Source: DASSKW01 sp035701115 (GTDB taxonomy: Bacteria > Pseudomonadota > Gammaproteobacteria > Natronospirales > REEB76). From it: a stretch of 11,010 nucleotides of DNA. Below the pieces are notes generated by a model. That model was given only the letters and a program-made list of their open reading frames with translations. It did no database searches and had not been told where the DNA came from. Positions 1-6,375 of the stretch are shown here, piece by piece. The first letter of the stretch is position 1, and each line of letters opens with the position of its first letter. Location: contig DASSOA010000013.1 of NCBI GenBank assembly GCA_035701115.1, positions 1-11,010 of the forward strand, written 5' to 3'. The position numbers and the translations under genes are program-made.

Positions 1-318
1 GCGCTGGCCTTCGCCGAAGCGCAGGGCCTGCCGCTCGACCAGGTGATCGAAGTGGTAGGCAGCGGCGCAGCCGGCGCGTGGTTCCTGACCCATCGCGGCC
101 CCACCATGGTGCGCGGTCAGTATCCGCTTGGCTTCAAGGTGACCTTGCACGACAAGGATCTGGCCATCGTGCAGCAGATGGCCGGGTCGCAGGGCGTGCA
201 GTTGCCGGTCGTGGAAATGACCCGTGTCCACTACCGCCGGCTCATACAGGATGGCCACGGCGACGAGGACATCTCGTCGTTGTTCAGGCTCAAGCACGCT
301 CTGTTCAACAAGGCATAG
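1..318 (+). CDS. NAD(P)-dependent beta-hydroxyacid dehydrogenase, C-terminal part (5' end outside window)
   Basis: The reading frame is open from base 1 to a TAG at 316-318, giving the last 105 residues of a protein that starts outside the window. The residues match the all-helical C-terminal domain of the 3-hydroxyisobutyrate dehydrogenase / GLYR1 / tartronate semialdehyde reductase family. Visible marks are a Gly/Ala-rich turn followed by AWFL, the RGPTMV segment, the FKVTLHDKDL motif whose lysine and aspartate are conserved in the family, and GDEDISSLFRLK close to the end. Members reduce or oxidise small beta-hydroxyacids with NAD(P) in the cytoplasm. The Rossmann domain and catalytic lysine lie in the missing part, so neither cofactor nor substrate can be named. 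It is followed by a hairpin and 60 bases before the sensor kinase, so it is probably a separate transcription unit. Family assignment is firm, substrate unknown. Confidence 0.88.
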   Translation, partial: ALAFAEAQGLPLDQVIEVVGSGAAGAWFLTHRGPTMVRGQYPLGFKVTLHDKDLAIVQQMAGSQGVQLPVVEMTRVHYRRLIQDGHGDEDISSLFRLKHALFNKA

Positions 319-335
319 GTATCCGTCCAGCCGTT

Positions 336-367
336 ACCGCCCGCGGGCACGCTGCCAGCGGCGGTTT
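336..367 (+). terminator. Terminator-like hairpin after the dehydrogenase gene
   Basis: ACCGCC (336-341) pairs with GGCGGT (360-365), and inside it GGCA (346-349) pairs with TGCC (353-356) around a three-base loop. CG at 343-344 also pairs, leaving one bulge and one G·A mismatch. The stem is GC-rich and about 12 base pairs long. Only three T residues follow (365-367), so an intrinsic terminator would be weak. It lies between the dehydrogenase stop and the kinase start, where a boundary is expected. Confidence 0.35.
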
Positions 368-378
368 ATGCGACACTG

Positions 379-1443
379 ATGCGCATGGCCGCCGCCCGTG
401 ACGACAACCCGGATTTTTTCCTGCCGGATTTCTGCTCCGCACCCGTTGTGCTGGTAGTGGTGCTGATCGCCGAATTGACCGCGTTCATCCTTGTCATCGC
501 CCGGCATTTGCCTGGGGAAGGTATGCGGCTGTGGCTCGACCTTGCGCGCATCTCGCTGTTTCTGCAATGGATCGCTTTGAGCAGCGCCGGCGTGTTGTGC
601 CTGTCACGCAAGCTGCTGGCGCGCATTCCGCAGCGGTTTGCCGCGTTTGCAAGTTATCTGCTGCTGCTCGCCGTCACCGCGCTGCTGAGCGAGCTGGCCT
701 ATGAACTTTCCAATTACACGGGAATCGGGCACGAATTGCTGCCCACGAGTCACGCGGGATTCGTTACCCGGAACCTGATCGTCTGCGCGATTATCAGTGC
801 ATTGATGCTGCGCTATTTCTACATCCAGTATCAGTGGAAACGCAACGTGCAGCGCGAAGCCCGTTCACGCATCGAGGCACTGCAGGCGCGCATTCGTCCG
901 CATTTTCTGTTCAACAGCATGAACACCATCGCCGCGCTGATTCGCAGCCAGCCGGAGTTGGCGGAACGCGCCGTGGAAGACCTTTCGGATCTGTTCCGCG
1001 CCAGCCTCACCGAGCAAGCGCACGTTTCCCTGCAGGAAGAAATCGCACTCGCCAAACAGTATCTCGACATCGAAACCCTGCGGCTGGGCGATCGCCTGCG
1101 AACCAGCTGGGCAATGGACGAGCTGCCAATGGACGCACGGGTACCGCGTCTCACTTTGCAGCCGCTGCTGGAAAATGCGATCTACCACGGCGTGGAAACG
1201 CTGGCTCAGGGCGGTGAAGTGACCATCGCCGGCCAACGGCGCGACGGACTGCTGCAGATCACAATTCGCAACCCCGTGCCGCCCTCGGATGCGCCGCGCC
1301 GCCACGGCAACCAGATGGCGCTGGAAAATGTGCGCGAACGTTTAAAGCTCGCCTGGCCCGAGCGGGCTGACGTGAGAGTACAGAGTGCTGACGGCGAGTT
1401 CTCCGTATCCGTGCAACTGCCCTACGAGCCGCTGGTGCCATGA
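379..1443 (+). CDS. algZ: AlgZ/LytS-type membrane sensor histidine kinase
   Basis: This 354-residue protein probably senses a signal at the inner membrane and controls the regulator encoded next to it. Four hydrophobic segments (about 21-42, 54-76, 87-108, 129-147) precede a short coiled linker and a His_kinase domain of the LytS/YehU type. The phospho-acceptor candidate is His175 in RPHFLFNSMNTIAAL. The ATPase part has an N-box at 263-271 (LLENAIYHG, Asn266) and a G2-like stretch, GNQMALENVRERL (310-322). The usual D-x-G-x-G motif is missing: ITIRNPV (295-300 region) stands in its place, as in atypical AlgZ/FimS kinases. The N-terminal LPDFC and ELTAF segments also resemble AlgZ. The gene overlaps the regulator by ATGA. 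The start is uncertain: ATG at 379 or 385, neither with a good ribosome site. Family is sure; signal and kinase activity are not visible. Confidence 0.87.
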   Translation: MRMAAARDDNPDFFLPDFCSAPVVLVVVLIAELTAFILVIARHLPGEGMRLWLDLARISLFLQWIALSSAGVLCLSRKLLARIPQRFAAFASYLLLLAVTALLSELAYELSNYTGIGHELLPTSHAGFVTRNLIVCAIISALMLRYFYIQYQWKRNVQREARSRIEALQARIRPHFLFNSMNTIAALIRSQPELAERAVEDLSDLFRASLTEQAHVSLQEEIALAKQYLDIETLRLGDRLRTSWAMDELPMDARVPRLTLQPLLENAIYHGVETLAQGGEVTIAGQRRDGLLQITIRNPVPPSDAPRRHGNQMALENVRERLKLAWPERADVRVQSADGEFSVSVQLPYEPLVP

Positions 1444-2174
1444 ATATCCTGATCGTGGATGACGAAGCGCCGGCGCGTGCACGTTTGCGGGAACTGCTGC
1501 GCGACACACCCGATTGCACCGTCGCGGGCGAAGCGGCCAACGGGCGCGAAGCACTGGACCTGTGGGAGCGGACACAACCCGACGCCGTGCTGCTCGACAT
1601 TCGCATGCCGGTAATGGATGGTCTCGAAACCGCACGCCATCTTGCGGCGATGGACAACCCGCCGGCGGTGATCTTCACCACCGCCTATGACGAATTCGCG
1701 GTCGCGGCATTCGACACCCATGCCATTGCCTACCTGCTCAAACCGGTGCGCCGTGAAAAACTCGCGGAAGCGTTGCGCCATGCCGGACGCCTTAATCGCG
1801 TGCAGTTGACTCGGCTTGCGTCGCAGCGTGGTGCCGACGCACGCCGTTACATTTGCGCGCGCCTGCGCGACAAACTGCATGTGGTCGCGATCGAAAACGT
1901 GCAGTGCTTCATCGCCGATCAGAAGTACGTGACCGTGTGTCATACCGGAGGCGAACTGCTGATCGATGAGGCACTCAAGGATCTGGAACAGGAATTTGCC
2001 GGGCGCTTTCTGCGCGTGCATCGCAACGCGCTGGTAGCCATTTCGCATATAGAGAGCCTGGACAAGCTCGACGAGGGACACTTCAGCGTGCGCTTGCGCG
2101 GGCGCGACCGCCCGGTTGAAGTCAGCCGCCGGCTGGCGCCGGAGGTCCGTGAACGCCTGCGCGCGGGACGCTGA
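1440..2174 (+). CDS. algR: AlgR/LytTR-type response regulator
   Basis: This 244-residue transcription factor is the partner of the upstream kinase. Residues 1-115 form a receiver domain with the acidic pair Asp7/Asp8, phospho-acceptor Asp53 in LLDIRMPVMDG, the conserved threonine pair near 80-81 and Lys101 in LLKPV. Residues about 136-240 form a LytTR DNA-binding domain, with DQKYVTV (160-166) and FLRVHRNALVA (190-200) as typical motifs. In Pseudomonas, AlgR controls alginate, type IV pili and other envelope genes; the targets here are unknown and I saw no clear AlgR box. Its start ATG overlaps the kinase stop (ATGA), which argues for translational coupling. hemC begins 52 bases after its stop, the same order as in Pseudomonas. 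The symbol rests on this synteny plus domain make-up. Confidence 0.9.
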   Translation: MNILIVDDEAPARARLRELLRDTPDCTVAGEAANGREALDLWERTQPDAVLLDIRMPVMDGLETARHLAAMDNPPAVIFTTAYDEFAVAAFDTHAIAYLLKPVRREKLAEALRHAGRLNRVQLTRLASQRGADARRYICARLRDKLHVVAIENVQCFIADQKYVTVCHTGGELLIDEALKDLEQEFAGRFLRVHRNALVAISHIESLDKLDEGHFSVRLRGRDRPVEVSRRLAPEVRERLRAGR

Positions 2175-2226
2175 CGCGCCTGCTTCCTGATAACATGCAC
2201 ACCCCGTTACCCGCCGGATCGGTGCC

Positions 2227-3156
2227 TTGAAACCAGCTCCCTTACGCATCGCTACCCGCAAGAGCGCGCTGGCACTCTGGCAAGCCGAGCACGTGGCGGC
2301 ACGACTGCGCGCCCTGGTTCCGGAGCGTCCGGTCGAGCTGCTGCCGATCAGCACCCAGGGCGATCGCAACCTGCAGGATTCACTTGCTGCAATCGGCGGC
2401 AAGGGATTGTTCATCAAGGAACTGGAGGTCGCACTCGGCGAGCACCGGGCGGACCTGGCGGTCCATTCGATGAAAGATGTGCCGGCCGAACTCCCGGAAG
2501 GATTCACGATCGCGGCGGTACTGGAACGCGAAGACCCGCGTGATGCGTTTGTTTCGATACGCCACGCATCGTTTGCCGGGTTGCCGGAGGGCGCGCGGAT
2601 CGGCAGTTCAAGTCTGCGCCGTCAGTGCCAGCTTCTCTACCGGCGACGTGATCTCAAGGTGCTGCCGTTACGCGGCAACGTGGACACCCGTCTGAGAAAG
2701 CTTGCGGCAGGGGAATACGACGCCATTGTCCTGGCCGTGGCTGGCTTGAAACGGCTCGGTTTGAGTCAGCACATCACTGCGATTCTTGACGCAGAAACCA
2801 GTCTGCCGGCCATCACGCAGGGCGTGATCGGAATCGAATGCCGGCGCGACGATGCGGCGACCGTCGGACTCGTGCGCGGCCTCAATCATGTGCCGACTTG
2901 GCAACGTGTGCTGGCCGAAAGGGCACTGAATCGGGCGCTGAGCGGGAGTTGTGTGGTGCCGGTTGCCGGCTACGCCGAACTTGACGGCGGGCGCCTGCAC
3001 CTGCGGGGCCGCGTCGGCATGCCGGACGGCAGCCGGATGATCGAAGGCGAAATCAGCGGCGATGCTGTCCAGGCGGAAACGCTTGGGCGTACACTCGCAG
3101 ATGACATGCTGGCCCGGGGTGCCGGCGAGGTATTGCGTCATGTGGCAGGGCGATAA
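2227..3156 (+). CDS. hemC: Hydroxymethylbilane synthase (porphobilinogen deaminase)
   Basis: HemC joins four porphobilinogen units into hydroxymethylbilane in the cytoplasm, on the way to haem and other tetrapyrroles. The 309-residue product has family length. It shows LRIATRKSALALWQAEHV at the start, GGKGLFIKELEVAL (57-70), HSMKDVP with catalytic Asp84, the SSLRRQCQL arginine stretch (128-136), LRGNVDTRL (148-156), and GSCVVP with Cys242, the attachment site of the dipyrromethane cofactor. Asp84 and Cys242 fall at the same numbers as in the E. coli enzyme. The usual PAxGQGA segment reads PAITQGV (194-200), a mild variation. The start is TTG: an in-frame TAA at 2191-2193 rules out a longer protein, no ATG or GTG lies between, and the family's conserved N-terminus begins here. 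A weak GGA lies upstream. Two bases separate it from hemD. Confidence 0.97.
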   Translation: MKPAPLRIATRKSALALWQAEHVAARLRALVPERPVELLPISTQGDRNLQDSLAAIGGKGLFIKELEVALGEHRADLAVHSMKDVPAELPEGFTIAAVLEREDPRDAFVSIRHASFAGLPEGARIGSSSLRRQCQLLYRRRDLKVLPLRGNVDTRLRKLAAGEYDAIVLAVAGLKRLGLSQHITAILDAETSLPAITQGVIGIECRRDDAATVGLVRGLNHVPTWQRVLAERALNRALSGSCVVPVAGYAELDGGRLHLRGRVGMPDGSRMIEGEISGDAVQAETLGRTLADDMLARGAGEVLRHVAGR

Positions 3157-3158
3157 GC

Positions 3159-3980
3159 ATGGCCGCACGTCCGCTTAAAGAAGCCGGTATCGTCATCACA
3201 CGGCCAGCTCATCAGGGCGAAGCACTCAAGACACGGCTGGAAGCCAAGGGCGCGCAGGTCCTGCATTTTCCAACCATCGAAATCGGCACCGTCCCGCGTT
3301 CCGCGGAACTCGCAAGCTGCCTCGACCGGCTTGATCGCTACCACTATGCAATATTCGTGAGTCCCAACGCCGTCGAGTATGCCGCCCATTTCATCGACCT
3401 TGGCGCGCTGCCCGATAGACTCAAGGTTGCAGCAATCGGACCGGGGACCGCCCGGGCGCTGATGGCGCATGGACGCAAGCCCGACATGTTGCCGCGGGAC
3501 GGCGCCAGCAGCGAAGCACTGCTCAAACTCAAGGCCCTGCATACCGTGGACGGCAAACGCATCCTGATTTTTCGCGGGCAGGGCGGCCGCGAATTGCTGG
3601 CCGAAACGCTCGAAGAGCGCGGCGCCGAGGTTGATTACGCGGAGGTTTACCGTCGTTCGGTACCTCGTCCCGAGATCGGCGAACTGAGCCGCTGGTTCCG
3701 CGAAGGCCGGGTGGACGTCATCGTCGTCACCAGCCGTGAAGCGCTGCTCAATCTCGACCGGATGCTGAGCCCGGCGCTGACACCTTACCTGCGGGCGGCA
3801 CAGTTTTTGGTATCCAGTCCGCGCTTGATTAAACTGGTGTCCGCGCTGGGGATGCGCCGCCGACCGCTGGTCGCGAGCGATGCCGGCGATGCAGCATTGG
3901 TGGGCGCCCTCGCCGATTGGTGGCCGGCGCGGGGTCGCCAGCAGCACAAAAACAGGAGAGAGCATGAGCGAAACGACTAA
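3159..3980 (+). CDS. hemD: Uroporphyrinogen-III synthase
   Basis: HemD closes hydroxymethylbilane to uroporphyrinogen III with inversion of ring D; it acts directly after HemC. The 273-residue sequence diverges, as is normal for this family, but keeps the recognised segments: GIVITRPAHQGEAL (10-23), IFVSPNAVEYA (65-75), VAAIGPGTARAL (90-101), ILIFRGQGGRELLAETLEERG (135-155), YAEVYRR (160-166) and VVTSREALLNL (189-199). The fold is two alpha/beta domains, with no membrane segment. AGGG at 3147-3150 lies eight bases before the ATG. The last residues (about 257-273) are very polar and basic, and their codons overlap the hemX start by 17 bases and contain its ribosome site, so the tail is probably shaped by the hemX signal and not by enzyme function. 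Confidence 0.93.
   Translation: MAARPLKEAGIVITRPAHQGEALKTRLEAKGAQVLHFPTIEIGTVPRSAELASCLDRLDRYHYAIFVSPNAVEYAAHFIDLGALPDRLKVAAIGPGTARALMAHGRKPDMLPRDGASSEALLKLKALHTVDGKRILIFRGQGGRELLAETLEERGAEVDYAEVYRRSVPRPEIGELSRWFREGRVDVIVVTSREALLNLDRMLSPALTPYLRAAQFLVSSPRLIKLVSALGMRRRPLVASDAGDAALVGALADWWPARGRQQHKNRREHERND
3954..3960 (+). promoter_or_regulatory. Strong ribosome binding site setting the hemX start
   Basis: AGGAGAG lies inside the hemD coding end, with three further bases before the ATG at 3964 (five counted from the AGGAG core). It decides the hemX start: the frame is open further upstream, to an ATG at 3880, but that would lie deep inside hemD and has no such site. Confidence 0.8.
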
Positions 3981-5040
3981 GCCGTCGTCGGCACACCAGC
4001 CCGGCACCAGTCTGATCCCTGCGCCGCATACGTCACATCCGCACGCCGCCGGCCTCTGGTCGGCGCTGCTTGCCTCAGTGGTATTTGTCGTGCTGCTGAT
4101 CATCGCCATGGTAGGCGGCTGGATGTTGTGGCATCAGTCGCGGCAACTTCAAGCGCTCGATGCCGGACTGCAGAATCTCTCGCAGCAAGTAACGCAGCTG
4201 CAGACCAACGCCGCGCAGAAGACGCAATTGAATTCAGCGCTGGCCAACACCCAGCAGACTCTCAAAACGTTTGGCGATCGTCTCGACAGCATGGATGCAG
4301 CGCTCACCGATCTGCGGCGACGCTCCGAGGAAGGCCGCGATGCGTGGATACGCGCCGAAGCGGCGTCATTGCTGGAAGCCGGCAACGAGGAAGTCCAGAT
4401 CAACAGCAATCCCGCGCTGGCACTCAAGGCCCTCGCCGCTGCCGATGCACGCCTCAAACTGCTGTCCGATCCACGCCTGATTCCGGTGCGCCAACAGATT
4501 GCCAAAGAGGAAACCGCGCTGCGTGGCGTGCCGCAAGCCGATGTCGAAGGCATGGCGCTGAACCTCTCGACCCTCGCCGGAGATGTCGATAATCTGCCGC
4601 TGAGGCGCGTCGCGCCGGAACACTATGAACCGGGCGACAATCATGCGGTGGTAAACGCCAGACTCACCCTGTGGCAGCGTATCAAGGCATCCGTGTCGCA
4701 CCTGTTCGCGGCGCTGTTCACGGTACGGCATCGCGCGGGCAACGTTGAGCCGCTGCTTGCGCCCAATCAGGAATTTTTTCTGCGCCGCAATCTGGAGCTG
4801 CGCCTGACCGCAGCGCGGGCGGCATTGCTGAACCGTGACGCAGGCGCTTTCAGGGACAGCGTACGCACGGCACATGACTGGCTGGCAACATACTTCAACG
4901 TCCAGGACCCCGGAGTGAAATCCGCGCTGCAGGAACTTGCACAGATGCAGGCCCAGGACATCAACCCGCCGTTGCCGGATATCTCGCGTTCATTGACACT
5001 GCTGCGCAAACTCGAAGGCGCACAGGGCGCCGCGCCATGA
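3964..5040 (+). CDS. hemX: HemX family membrane protein
   Basis: This 358-residue protein belongs to the HemX family (PF04375), usually encoded between hemD and hemY. Residues 1-30 are polar and Pro/His-rich, one transmembrane helix spans about 31-56, and a coiled coil follows (about 57-120, Gln/Leu/Asn-rich). A periplasmic helical domain comes next, with WIRAEAASLLEAGNE (128-142) and the AADARLKLLSDPRLIPVRQQI stretch (158-178) typical of the family. HemX is often labelled uroporphyrinogen-III C-methyltransferase, but I see no SAM-binding methyltransferase domain here, so that name should not be used. The topology suggests an inner-membrane anchored protein with a large periplasmic part. It overlaps hemD by 17 bases and hemY by four (ATGA), so all are translated from one message. 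Its molecular role is unknown. Confidence 0.9.
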   Translation: MSETTKPSSAHQPGTSLIPAPHTSHPHAAGLWSALLASVVFVVLLIIAMVGGWMLWHQSRQLQALDAGLQNLSQQVTQLQTNAAQKTQLNSALANTQQTLKTFGDRLDSMDAALTDLRRRSEEGRDAWIRAEAASLLEAGNEEVQINSNPALALKALAAADARLKLLSDPRLIPVRQQIAKEETALRGVPQADVEGMALNLSTLAGDVDNLPLRRVAPEHYEPGDNHAVVNARLTLWQRIKASVSHLFAALFTVRHRAGNVEPLLAPNQEFFLRRNLELRLTAARAALLNRDAGAFRDSVRTAHDWLATYFNVQDPGVKSALQELAQMQAQDINPPLPDISRSLTLLRKLEGAQGAAP

Positions 5041-6269
5041 AATACGCGTTCTACCTGTTGCTGGCGCTGCTTGCTGCCGTCGTGGTCGCCGGGGCCGCAC
5101 ATGTCGACAACGGTTATGCGCTGCTCGCCTGGCACCACACCAGCGTCGAGATGTCGCTGGGCACGCTCATGGTGCTGGTGCTGCTTTCGTTCTTTGGCCT
5201 TTATCTCCTCACCCAACTTGTAACCAGGCTCTGGACCTTCCCGCGGCGGATCCGCGAAGCAATGCTGCGCCGGCGCGAATTGCGTGCACGCCGGGCCACT
5301 ACGCGCGGCCTCATCGATCTGGCGGAGGGCCGCTGGCGGGACAGCGAAAAGCATTTGATGAGGCGCGCCAGCGACAGCGAAATGCCGTTGATCACCTACA
5401 TTGCCGCAGCGCGCGCCGCGCAGATGCAGGGCGCGCACGAACGGCGCGACGATTACCTGCGCCGCGCCTACGAACAGCTCCCAGCCGCGCACCTTGCGGT
5501 GCTTTTGACCCAGGCGGAACTGCAGATTGCGCATCGCCAGCATGAACAGGCGCTGGCGACGCTGAATCGTCTGCTCGAACTGCATCCCAATCATGCGTTC
5601 GGTCTCAAATTGCTGGGCCGGCTTTACAAGAAACTCGGCGATTGGCAAAAACTGCACGCCCTGATTCCGGCAATGCGCGAACATCGCGCCATGGAAGCCC
5701 TGGATGTGGATCGTCTGGAAATCCGTACCGTGTGCGAACTGATGGAGCGCATGGACGATCAGTCGGCTGCGGCAGTCACGTCCCTGTGGAATAACCTGCC
5801 GCGCCGGATCCGCAACGATGTCGCCGTGTTGCGCACCTATGTGCAAACGCTGATACGCTGCGGTGAACTGAATCAGGCCGAGAGCGTGGTGCGTGATGCG
5901 CTGAAATCGCACTGGGACGAAGAGCTGATCGTGTTGTACGGAAAGGCCCGCAGCGACGATCCGATCCGGCAACTGGCGCGGGTGGAAGAATGGCTGGGTG
6001 AAAAAGGCGAGAACGCCGCACTGTTGCTGACGGCGGGGCGCTTGTGCGTGGTGGCGAAACTGTGGGGCAAGGCGCGCAGCTATCTTGAGTCCAGCATCGT
6101 GCTCGGCGGCCAGCCGGAAGCCTATGAAGAACTCGGCCGATTGCTCCGGTCGCTCAACGAGCCCGAAGCTGCGATGCAGGTATTCAGCGACGGACTGGCC
6201 GTCTCCATCGGCCACAAGGTCAAGGCCTACAAACCGGGTAAACCGCGGCTGCGCCGCGTCAAAACCTGA
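5037..6269 (+). CDS. hemY: HemY family membrane protein with TPR repeats
   Basis: This 410-residue protein is the proteobacterial HemY (HemY_N domain, PF07219), which is unrelated to the Bacillus protoporphyrinogen oxidase of the same name. Two hydrophobic helices (about 3-21 and 41-63) frame a short loop with DNGYALLAW (24-32). A basic, Arg-rich stretch follows (about 66-90), suggesting that the long C-terminal part is cytoplasmic. The rest is helical with TPR-like repeats, clearest around HEQALATLNRLLELHPNHAF and in PEAYEELGRLLRSLNEPEAA near the end. Members are thought to help late haem synthesis or complex assembly, but the function is not established. The ATGA overlap with hemX points to coupled translation. 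It is the last gene of the block; 106 bases separate it from the malic enzyme. Confidence 0.92.
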   Translation: MKYAFYLLLALLAAVVVAGAAHVDNGYALLAWHHTSVEMSLGTLMVLVLLSFFGLYLLTQLVTRLWTFPRRIREAMLRRRELRARRATTRGLIDLAEGRWRDSEKHLMRRASDSEMPLITYIAAARAAQMQGAHERRDDYLRRAYEQLPAAHLAVLLTQAELQIAHRQHEQALATLNRLLELHPNHAFGLKLLGRLYKKLGDWQKLHALIPAMREHRAMEALDVDRLEIRTVCELMERMDDQSAAAVTSLWNNLPRRIRNDVAVLRTYVQTLIRCGELNQAESVVRDALKSHWDEELIVLYGKARSDDPIRQLARVEEWLGEKGENAALLLTAGRLCVVAKLWGKARSYLESSIVLGGQPEAYEELGRLLRSLNEPEAAMQVFSDGLAVSIGHKVKAYKPGKPRLRRVKT

Positions 6270-6276
6270 CCCGAAA

Positions 6277-6286
6277 GCCGTCTGAA
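6277..6286 (+). other. Exact match to the Neisseria DNA uptake 10-mer
   Basis: GCCGTCTGAA occurs once, just after the hemY stop. It equals the core DNA uptake sequence of Neisseria. There is no inverted second copy beside it, and the other genes do not suggest Neisseria. A chance match is likely: by simple expectation, roughly 2% for a given 10-mer in both strands of a window this size. Confidence 0.3.
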
Positions 6287-6310
6287 AATGTGCGGCCAAA
6301 ACCGTGTGCT

Positions 6311-6339
6311 TTGTGCGCGGTTCCCGGACAGCTTAAAAT
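6311..6339 (+). promoter_or_regulatory. Probable sigma-70 promoter for the malic enzyme gene
   Basis: TTGTGC (6311-6316) and TAAAAT (6334-6339) are spaced by exactly 17 bases. The -10 element matches the consensus at five of six positions and the -35 at three, including TTG. The ATG of the malic enzyme gene is 36 bases downstream of the -10. The -35 lies in an imperfect inverted repeat (6300-6309 with 6313-6322, three wobble pairs) that has no T-run, so it does not look like an intrinsic terminator for hemY. Confidence 0.5.
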
Positions 6340-6375
6340 ACCGCGCAATCCACCGCCCCCACGGTAACTTCCGTC

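Noticed and set aside
1422..2507. Long minus-strand open frame (361 codons) opposite the regulator and hemC
   Set aside because: It lies opposite two firmly identified genes, has no recognisable domain, and such frames are expected in GC-rich sequence.
3880..3963. 28-residue upstream extension of HemX
   Set aside because: It would overlap hemD by about 100 bases and lacks a ribosome site, while AGGAGAG stands directly before the ATG at 3964.
3138..4109. Minus-strand open frame opposite hemD and the hemX start
   Set aside because: No family match and antisense to well-supported genes with clear ribosome sites.
3964..5040. HemX as uroporphyrinogen-III C-methyltransferase
   Set aside because: The protein is one membrane helix, a coiled coil and a helical domain; no SAM-dependent methyltransferase motifs are present.
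4767..6299. Minus-strand open frame of 510 codons opposite hemX and hemY
   Set aside because: The translation has a His/Gln/Phe-rich make-up typical of antisense readings, shows no domain, and both opposite genes are certain.
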